This document shows positions 57,663 to 64,000 of a stretch of DNA of 64,000 nucleotides, in pieces. The notes beneath the pieces were generated by a model. The model was not told the origin of the DNA and did no database searches. It saw only the letters and a program-made list of their open reading frames with translations. A program made the translations under genes and the position numbers. The DNA comes from Niastella caeni (GTDB lineage: Bacteria > Bacteroidota > Bacteroidia > Chitinophagales > Chitinophagaceae). The stretch lies in NCBI RefSeq assembly GCF_004834005.1, contig NZ_STFF01000002.1, positions 372,001 through 436,000 on the forward strand, given 5' to 3'. Position 1 is the stretch's first letter. Each line of letters begins with the position of its first letter.

Positions 57663-59696
57663 ATGGACTTGCCAGTTCAAAATATTGTGAGCGAAATAGA
57701 TTTAAAACCCAGTGATGCTTTGCTTCCTCTTTTTGAGACTATTGTTAATGCAATAATCAGCCTCAAGCAAACAAAGGATATGATGAGGCAGGACCGAATG
57801 ATAACAATACAAATTTATCGTGGTGAAAGTTCAAGTGTCCTAAATTTTTCTGGAAACAAGACTATTAGTTCAATAAAGGTTATTGACAACGGCGAAGGGT
57901 TTACAGATGAGAATTTAAAATCGTATAGAACAGCCTATACGCATAAGAATAAGAAGGATTTTGGTTGTAAAGGTATAGGCAGGTTTACGATTTTAGCTGC
58001 ATTTAATGAAATTAGAATTACAAGTAATTATAAGCAAAAAAACAAATGGCGGTTTCGCGAATTAATGTTGGATCCAATTAATGAAGTGACGGTTTTAAAA
58101 GAGCAGGATTCAGATGAGCCTATGAGACAAACAACTGTTCAGTTAGCAGGATGCCATAACCAGTCAATAAAAGATTATACGGCTTTATCCATAAATGAGA
58201 TTGCAGAATCTATTATGGAACATTGTCTTATTTATTTTTTATGTAATGATTTGCCAATTATCAAAATTATTGAAATTGAAAGCGAAGAATCAACAATTGT
58301 CAATGACCTTTATCAACAAGTTTCAAAAGAAAGAGAGCGACAATTCTCTATTGGTAAAAACATATTTGATTGTTATATAATTAAAACAGCAAAGGTCCAC
58401 AATAGGAAAAATCATTATATACACTATTGTGCTAATTCCCGAGTAGTTGGAATTGGAAAAAATATATCAAAAGTAAATAGCATCTTCAGTTATCCTATTA
58501 TAGATAACGGCCGGCCTTATTATTTGGATGTTTACGTTGTTTCTGAATACTTGAATAAAAAGGTTTATAATTCCCGAAATGGATTTTCTATACCGCAGGA
58601 GAACGAAAATGGTTTTTTAAATAACGATGGCTTGATCTCTTTTGATCAAATAGAAGAGAATATTGCCAAATTGCTTGTTTCTGAGTATGATGAATTCGTG
58701 AAGGCAACCCAAGATAGGAATATTAAAGAGTTAAAGAACTATATTCAGATAAATGCACCCAGATACAGGAGGTTTTTGAATAGAGAAGATTTTTTAAATA
58801 GCATCCCACCCAATTTACCAGATGACAAAAAAGAAGAGGCTCTTTACAAAATCGCTTTTAATGAAAAGAGAAAAATTGATCAGAAAATTCAAGGATTTAT
58901 AGATAAGAGTGAAATTAATAAAGACAGTATAGAGATAATAAAGAATGAGTTGATCGAAAAGGCGGCTTACGATTCAGATAGTTTATCAGAATACATGATC
59001 CAGCGTAAAGCTATAATAGATTTGTTTAAGCGGTTTTTAGAAGCAGATCAACATGGGAAATACAGGCTTGAAGAAGATATTCACAACCTGATTTTTCCTC
59101 GTGGTGTTACAGGCAGAGAAATAAATTATGAATCACATAATTTATGGTTGTTAGATGAAAGGTTTGCAACCTATACGTTTATCGCATCGGACATGCCCAT
59201 CACGGCTTTTTCAGAGAATAAAAGCAGAAAAGAGCCTGACTTGTTGTTAGCTGATTCCCCTCCCATGTTTAATAATCCAATTTGTTTCGCCCCTGAACTT
59301 TCTGGCGAAATTTCTTCTATGGTTATTTTTGAGTTTAAACGTCCGGGCGAAATTGCCCACCAAAAGAATAAATCAGATTATCGATGGGAATACTCACATT
59401 TAATTGAAAAATATTTTGATGAGTTCCTTTATGGTGATAATAAGAAAAATTATAGAGGAAGCCATGTAATGGTAAGAAAAGAAACGCCAAAATTTGGTTT
59501 TGTTATTGTTGATGCAATTCCTGAAAGATTAGAAGCTTATAATGAAGGAAAAGGGTATAGGAAAACACCATTTGGATCATTTTATAAGATATATCCAGAA
59601 TTAAACTTGCATATTGAGGTTTTACGGTTTTATCAATTGATTGAAGCTGTTGAGAAAAGGCACACTCCTTTTTTTGATAAACTTTTTGCTGTTTAA
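57663..59696 (+). CDS. GHKL ATPase with C-terminal PD-(D/E)xK nuclease-like domain, probable defence protein
   Basis: 677 residues, visibly AT-rich with many AAA/ATA/AAT codons, unlike its neighbours. N-terminal Hsp90/MutL-type ATPase domain: N-box FETIVNAI (E26, N30), G1 box D75-N-G-E-G79-F, and G2 box K103-G-I-G-R. A transducer-like and coiled-coil middle (about 200-500) follows. The C-terminal domain has D526 in EPDLLLAD and E557-F-K559 in MVIFEFKRP, the PD-(D/E)xK nuclease pattern seen in Shedu-type proteins. Single-gene GHKL proteins occur in phage-defence systems such as Tiamat; equivalence is not shown. It sits within a glycan cluster and ends 3 bp from the ABC gene. Confidence 0.8.
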   Translation: MDLPVQNIVSEIDLKPSDALLPLFETIVNAIISLKQTKDMMRQDRMITIQIYRGESSSVLNFSGNKTISSIKVIDNGEGFTDENLKSYRTAYTHKNKKDFGCKGIGRFTILAAFNEIRITSNYKQKNKWRFRELMLDPINEVTVLKEQDSDEPMRQTTVQLAGCHNQSIKDYTALSINEIAESIMEHCLIYFLCNDLPIIKIIEIESEESTIVNDLYQQVSKERERQFSIGKNIFDCYIIKTAKVHNRKNHYIHYCANSRVVGIGKNISKVNSIFSYPIIDNGRPYYLDVYVVSEYLNKKVYNSRNGFSIPQENENGFLNNDGLISFDQIEENIAKLLVSEYDEFVKATQDRNIKELKNYIQINAPRYRRFLNREDFLNSIPPNLPDDKKEEALYKIAFNEKRKIDQKIQGFIDKSEINKDSIEIIKNELIEKAAYDSDSLSEYMIQRKAIIDLFKRFLEADQHGKYRLEEDIHNLIFPRGVTGREINYESHNLWLLDERFATYTFIASDMPITAFSENKSRKEPDLLLADSPPMFNNPICFAPELSGEISSMVIFEFKRPGEIAHQKNKSDYRWEYSHLIEKYFDEFLYGDNKKNYRGSHVMVRKETPKFGFVIVDAIPERLEAYNEGKGYRKTPFGSFYKIYPELNLHIEVLRFYQLIEAVEKRHTPFFDKLFAV

Positions 59697-59699
59697 TCC

Positions 59700-61367
59700 C
59701 TACAGCGAAATTATCTTATTACATACCTGTATACTTTTTTTACTGTGGGTGATCAGTATAACGATTTTACCGGCAGCCACCAGTTGTTGCAAATGATGAA
59801 ATAATATTTCCTCGGCCTTTTCATCCAGCTCACTAAAGGGTTCATCCAAAATGATCAGGTTGGCTTCTTTATACAATGCCCGCGCCAATGCAATGCGTTG
59901 CCGCTGACCGCCGCTGATATTCTTCCCATGTTCCGTAAGCCGGGTATTGAGCCCGGCTGGTAAAGCCGGTAACCATTCAGAAATACCGGCGATGTCAAGC
60001 GCTTTTTGCAGGCGTTGCATGTTGTATGATGTGTCGTTGAGGGTAATGTTCGCCAGCAGGGTCTCGTTAATAAAGAAAGGCTGCTGCTTTACATAAGCTA
60101 TTTGATCCCAGTATTGTTTCCGCTGCTGGCTGGTGGTAGGTTGGTGATTGATGCACACCTCACCTGTTTGCGGTGTTATAAATCCCAATAAAATATTTAA
60201 TAAAGTGGTTTTGCCTTTACCCGAATGACCATCTATTCCAATAAAATCTCCGGGTTGCAGTTGACAGGAAAAATTTTTCAATACCGGTGTATGATCATAA
60301 GTAAAACCAACCTGTTCAAGCGTTATGGAATGAATGGGTGCTGTGTTGTTCGTTGGTTGTGGTTCAACTGTTTTGCCTTGTTGCACCAGTTCATGAATAG
60401 TAAATGAATAGGTGCGGATCTGTCCGGTGCTGTTCAAAATGCGGGCAATACCAGGAATGATCTTATACGCAGCAGCCATAAAAGCGCCGAGTGTAACGAT
60501 CTGCGTGGCATATTGACCATTGCTGATAGCGATCAGCACCAGTAAACCAAACACGGCAAATACTTCTGCGAGTCGCGCAGGTAATGCCTGAATTGATTGC
60601 AGGCTCGATAGATGTTTATTGTGCGTTTGTTGTGCAGTGGCATACCGTTCGGTAAAAAAATCATTCTTATCATACATATTGCTTTCCACAAAACCGGCGA
60701 TGGATTCCTGCAGGTTTTGCCACATAGTGATACTGCTGCTTTTAATATAGTTGCGGGCCGTGTGCAATTTTCTTCTGGTAAACCATCCGGCTAAAATAAC
60801 CGGTGGTAACAAAATGATCAATAATAACAAGAACAGTTGAGCATTGAATACGAGTATGGCGATAATGGTCAATATGATCAACACTACTTCTGTAAATACC
60901 TGTTGCATAGGCGTCAGTACATGCTGACAAAACTCTAAAGGTTGCAGGCTGATCCTGCGGGAGAATACCGATGAGTCGGTATGAATATAATCGGCATAAT
61001 TTCCTTCCAGGTATTGCAGCATATTATTGCGCGAAATGCGGGAAGCTACCTGGTGTACAAATTTGATCTGCCGTGCATGAATAAGATAAGCCGCCAGGTT
61101 CTTCAAAGCGAACACTATAAAAAACAACGTGATAAGAACAAGAGACGAACGATTGAATAACCACTGCGCCATCGGTTCTCCCAATATGGGTGAGATGGCA
61201 GTAGTGGGATCAACCGTTTGGGTATAAAAGTGTATGATGTAAAGCAATAGGGCCAGGGAACCAATATCGGCAATGCTGATCAGTAAAGAGAAGGCGGTGA
61301 GCCAGGCCCACTGTTTTTTCTCCCTGCCCGATAAAATGGCCAACGTTTTTGTAAGAATTGCTATCAC
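59700..61367 (-). CDS. ABC exporter (fused permease and ATPase)
   Basis: 555 residues, GTG start at 61367. Six membrane helices (about 15-300) form the type IV exporter permease. The ATPase (about 335-555) has Walker A GHSGKGKTTLLN, signature SGGQRQRIALARAL, Walker B LIILDEPFSELD and the H-loop THS. Half-transporter, so it works as a homodimer, MsbA/PglK-like. In this cluster it plausibly flips a lipid-linked saccharide. The stop codon is 3 bp from the end of the convergent GHKL gene. Confidence 0.9.
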   Translation of the reverse strand: MIAILTKTLAILSGREKKQWAWLTAFSLLISIADIGSLALLLYIIHFYTQTVDPTTAISPILGEPMAQWLFNRSSLVLITLFFIVFALKNLAAYLIHARQIKFVHQVASRISRNNMLQYLEGNYADYIHTDSSVFSRRISLQPLEFCQHVLTPMQQVFTEVVLIILTIIAILVFNAQLFLLLLIILLPPVILAGWFTRRKLHTARNYIKSSSITMWQNLQESIAGFVESNMYDKNDFFTERYATAQQTHNKHLSSLQSIQALPARLAEVFAVFGLLVLIAISNGQYATQIVTLGAFMAAAYKIIPGIARILNSTGQIRTYSFTIHELVQQGKTVEPQPTNNTAPIHSITLEQVGFTYDHTPVLKNFSCQLQPGDFIGIDGHSGKGKTTLLNILLGFITPQTGEVCINHQPTTSQQRKQYWDQIAYVKQQPFFINETLLANITLNDTSYNMQRLQKALDIAGISEWLPALPAGLNTRLTEHGKNISGGQRQRIALARALYKEANLIILDEPFSELDEKAEEILFHHLQQLVAAGKIVILITHSKKSIQVCNKIISL

Positions 61368-61828
61368 GTATACGGTGCTGTTTTAAAAAAGGTTAAAATA
61401 CGGGAATTTGTCACAATCAATTACTTACTACGCAGGAATGGGGCAGTGGGTTGCCAGGGGAGAAGTCATTATTCTTTTCTATTAAAGTGATTATGATAGC
61501 AATAAAGAATAAATATTTTGTTAATTACTAACGGTGCTGCCTGTTTGTACTAATCTTGTTAGTTATGAAATGGTTAACGAATCCTTATAAATAAATGAAG
61601 AAAGCTTTATTTCACATAAGTGTTTTCTGTAAGCTGTAAATTTGGTTGAACAGTTTAGACAACATAATATTGCAGCCCGTTATTTATACAACTGCACAAC
61701 CGTTAGCTTAGCCAGGATTTGCCGCACTACCAGGAGTTACTTTTTTTTCATACATACCCTTCATTGATTACACTCGAATAATGAGTGGTATGCATAGTAT
61801 TTATTTTTTCATTGTAAACCTTATCATT
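61368..61828. other. 461-bp gap without recognisable gene
   Basis: AT-rich sequence between divergent genes. No heptamer array, no hairpin of note. It presumably carries the promoters of the ABC exporter and of the JAMM-like gene; a -7-like TAATCTTG is near 61551. Confidence 0.4.
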
Positions 61829-62749
61829 ATGAAAAAGTATCTTTCTTTCATTATCCCCGGCAAGCCCATTATTTTCTGTTTACTCTCTTTTTCGATCCTA
61901 TATCCAGATATCGTTTTTGCATATTGCAATCAACACGATACTGCTTACTATTATAATGAACGTGGTAAATTATTGTACCGGCATGTACAGGCGACCCAAC
62001 CAGCCAGTTATATTATAAAGACCAGGAAATCATTCAACCAGATCTTTCACGATGTTCCGCTGGATGATTCAACTATACAAGTGAGTGCTGATTATAATCC
62101 TGCTACCGTAATAGCCATTTCGCGCCCTGCGGCAAGAAAAGTAGCGCGGCGGTTGCGTAATGGCGCTGTTAACGATTCATTGGTGATGGCGAATATAATA
62201 CCTGTGCTGGATAAACGAATTATCCGGCAAATGTATGATAACATTAAGTCGCGGTGTACAGCGAGTGGGCCAGACGGAAATGAAGAGCATGGCGGTGTGG
62301 TATTTCCAGATGGGACTGTAACCTGTATCACAGGTGATCCTTCAGATCCGCGGTGGTTTTCCGGAGCTGCATTGCTCATCAAAGAGAAAGCGCTGGTATA
62401 TTATCATAGTCATCCTGATGGAGATCTGGAGCAGCAACAATCCGATGATAGAGCAGATGCGCGCAATCCCAACCGGGTAACCTTTTCGCAAAGCAACCAG
62501 GTGCAATTGATCAGTTATGTGCAGGGCCCTTCCAGGCAAGACCAGGAAGCAGTAGGGGAGGGAATGGGGTATGTGTTTGGCATGAAAGCCGGCGGCTTCA
62601 TTTACATTTATGATAAAGAAGGGGTGAAGGCGACCTTGCCGGTTCGTTTTGTAAAGAAGATGAAGCGATCTTCTAACCAGAAAATAAAGAAGATAGATTC
62701 CTATTTCGCCGGATTATTACCTGCTTTGCGGTTACCGTATTTGTTTTAA
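61829..62749 (+). CDS. Exported protein with JAMM/JAB-like motifs
   Basis: 306 residues from ATG 61829, which gives a good signal peptide ending near VFAYC. The C-terminal half shows E153-H-G-G, then H193-S-H195-P and an acidic/Ser-rich stretch QQQSDDRADARNPNRVTFSQSNQ: the order E...HxH...S/D resembles the JAMM metalloprotease/deubiquitinase-like fold also found in exported JAB-like and DUF4329 proteins. The final S-x-x-D is not clean. Function is therefore uncertain; a periplasmic or secreted hydrolase is the best guess. Single gene. Confidence 0.6.
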   Translation: MKKYLSFIIPGKPIIFCLLSFSILYPDIVFAYCNQHDTAYYYNERGKLLYRHVQATQPASYIIKTRKSFNQIFHDVPLDDSTIQVSADYNPATVIAISRPAARKVARRLRNGAVNDSLVMANIIPVLDKRIIRQMYDNIKSRCTASGPDGNEEHGGVVFPDGTVTCITGDPSDPRWFSGAALLIKEKALVYYHSHPDGDLEQQQSDDRADARNPNRVTFSQSNQVQLISYVQGPSRQDQEAVGEGMGYVFGMKAGGFIYIYDKEGVKATLPVRFVKKMKRSSNQKIKKIDSYFAGLLPALRLPYLF

Positions 62750-62768
62750 TGCTTGTAGTGACCCAACC

Positions 62769-63230
62769 TTACTTTACATGGTTTTTCAGCATGTCAGCAA
62801 CTATTTTATCAATAGGTAGTGAAACAGATGCTGCTGAAAAATCATTCCAGTCAATGAAGCGAAATGTTTCTGTTTCGCTTCTTTCTTTATAAACAGCCAG
62901 CTGTTGTTCGTCGAAGTCGAATGGCATTTGACGTAAGGGAACTTTTATAGGTTCCAAAGCGTGCGCGTAGTAGTATATTGACAGAATTTGATCGGCCGGA
63001 TTGAACGCGCTCATCTGAAAATAATCGGTGGTATATATATGATCGCCTACTTCTACGTTCAGGTCCATTTCTTCTTTGAATTCTCTCTTTAAACAATCGC
63101 GGGTGCCTTCGCCAAATTCGAGACCGCCGCCGGGAAATTTCGTATAATAATTACCGCGAATAAATTCATCACTCACTAAAACCTGTTTGTTTTCGTTTAC
63201 CAGAAGGCCGTACACTCGAACGCTAATCAT
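62769..63230 (-). CDS. NUDIX hydrolase
   Basis: 153 residues. The Nudix box is GGLEFGEGTRDCLKREFKEEMDLNVEV: matches G-x5-E-x7-RE-x2-EE, with the usual glycine after EE-x replaced by Asp. It hydrolyses a nucleoside diphosphate linked to another group; substrate not inferable. Single-domain, normal length, cytosolic. Confidence 0.92.
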   Translation of the reverse strand: MISVRVYGLLVNENKQVLVSDEFIRGNYYTKFPGGGLEFGEGTRDCLKREFKEEMDLNVEVGDHIYTTDYFQMSAFNPADQILSIYYYAHALEPIKVPLRQMPFDFDEQQLAVYKERSETETFRFIDWNDFSAASVSLPIDKIVADMLKNHVK

Positions 63231-63246
63231 ATTTACTTAATTACCA

Positions 63247-63279
63247 GTTTGTGGTTTGTAGTTTATTGTTTGTGGTTCT
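63247..63279. repeat. Single GTTTRTG array (unpaired)
   Basis: GTTTGTG GTTTGTA GTTTATT GTTTGTG GTTCTT upstream of the NUDIX gene; no inverted mate is seen in the following 65 bp. Confidence 0.75.
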
Positions 63280-63344
63280 TAAGTTCGGGGTTCACGCATT
63301 TCTTTTCCCTCGTTGCCTTTATGCCTCTATACCTTGTCGCTTCT

Positions 63345-64000
63345 TTAAAAGATCTTCTTCTTCAAAAAGAACCAGCCGATCACCAGTGAAATGATGAGCG
63401 ATAAAAATACCGGGATGTAGAACGCAAAGGGCGATTTGGCATAGGGAATAGGCACATTCATACCATAAATACTGGCCACCAGTACGGGAAACGATAATAC
63501 AATCGTGATCACAGATAACCGCCTTAACACTTCGTTCTGGTTATTGGCAATGATGCTCGCAAATGCATCGAGCGTACTGCTTAAGATGTTGGTGTAAATA
63601 TTCGCCATTTCCAACGCCTGTGAGTTGTCAACGATGAGGTCATTCAAAAATTCTTTCTCTTCTTCGTTCAACGCCAGGAAATTGGTGCGTTCTATTTTCA
63701 TCAACAGCATTTCATTCGAGCGTAAGGCCGTAACAAAATACACCAGGCTTTTCTGGATGCGCATCAACTGCAGCAAATGTTCGTTCTTGCTGGCGGCATA
63801 CAGTTTTTGTTCAAATATATTTCTGCGTTGATTGATCTCTTTCAGGGATTCCAGGTAGGTTTGAATGATCTTTTCAATGATCTTCAGCACCATCATTTTC
63901 CGGTTATCGGGGTGCCGGTTTTGAAAGGTGTTCAGGAATTTCTTGATAGCGCCGTTTTCGAAAGAGTTTACCGTAACGATCTGGTTGTGGGTAATAATGA
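63345..64000 (-). CDS. corA: CorA-family magnesium transporter, C-terminal part (cut by window edge)
   Basis: The frame stays open from the stop codon at 63345 to the window end (about 218 residues visible); the N-terminus lies outside. A long helical section (NRRNIFEQKLYAA..., QALEMANIYTNILSSTLDAFASIIANNQNEVLRRLSVITIVL) leads to the first membrane helix, the selectivity loop YGMN (in IYGMNVP) and the second helix ending in KKKIF. This is the CorA/Alr1 pentameric Mg2+ (or Co2+/Ni2+) channel pattern. Confidence 0.93.
   Translation of the reverse strand, partial: IITHNQIVTVNSFENGAIKKFLNTFQNRHPDNRKMMVLKIIEKIIQTYLESLKEINQRRNIFEQKLYAASKNEHLLQLMRIQKSLVYFVTALRSNEMLLMKIERTNFLALNEEEKEFLNDLIVDNSQALEMANIYTNILSSTLDAFASIIANNQNEVLRRLSVITIVLSFPVLVASIYGMNVPIPYAKSPFAFYIPVFLSLIISLVIGWFFLKKKIF

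Overview
The window looks like a chromosomal segment from a Bacteroidota bacterium, most likely family Chitinophagaceae (Niastella/Chitinophaga-like). Support for this: signal-peptide and lipobox-rich secreted proteins, DUF4197, DUF4139, DUF6600, CHRD and DUF4397 proteins, a SusC-type plug segment, bacillithiol synthesis, a eukaryote-like isocitrate dehydrogenase, and Bacteroidota-style -7 boxes (TAnnTTTG) with no Shine-Dalgarno signal at most starts. I saw no rRNA, tRNA, CRISPR array, transposase or phage gene.

Layout. 1-7.4 kb: edge of a FAD oxidoreductase, a DUF4197 lipoprotein, lpdA, a serine hydrolase, bshB1 and the agmatine-to-putrescine pair aguB-aguA. 7.4-16.3 kb: threonine synthase, LysR regulator, tandem universal stress protein, GH20 hexosaminidase, a 1.1 kb non-coding stretch with several hairpins, icd and two tandem Crp/Fnr-like regulators. 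16.5-25.9 kb: Mn/Fe transporter fused to a USP domain plus its DtxR-type repressor, a lipoprotein, a phosphorylase-like protein lacking the PLP lysine, a DUF4139 protein carrying a SusC-plug-like segment, an FKBP and a thioredoxin-like lipoprotein. 26-41.9 kb: mainly housekeeping and envelope genes (thioesterase, second DUF4197, MFS, stand-alone RlmK, CHRD, M28 peptidase, ABC-F, redoxin, DnaJ, polysaccharide deacetylase, repeat-rich DUF6600 protein, DUF4397). 42.2-43.9 kb: two small paralogous proteins sharing an EYPFC C-terminal motif, next to a CPBP-family membrane protein. 44.1-45.9 kb: plsX-rpmF-DUF177. 46.2-61.4 kb: a glycan-type cluster (sugar transferase, nucleotidyltransferase, two methyltransferases, three radical SAM proteins, a glycosyltransferase remnant, GT87, GT9, ABC exporter), interrupted by an AT-rich GHKL-ATPase/PD-(D/E)xK protein that resembles a defence gene. 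61.8-64 kb: secreted JAMM-like protein, NUDIX hydrolase, CorA (runs off the end).

The most unusual signal is not a gene. Most intergenic gaps contain degenerate tandem arrays with a 7-bp (sometimes 8-bp) period. They fall into a dozen or so sequence families such as GTTTRTG, AATRTTG, RGCAATR, GTGAATG, AATCGTG, AGCTGCA, CTACTAG, GGTTACC and AATGAGA. Many occur as inverted pairs forming long imperfect hairpins. Several abut or provide the stop codon or last codons of neighbouring genes, and two lie against -7 promoter boxes. They resemble in style the heptamer STRR repeats of cyanobacteria, but I know of no described Bacteroidota counterpart.

All function calls come from reading translated sequence and motifs. 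No database search was possible.
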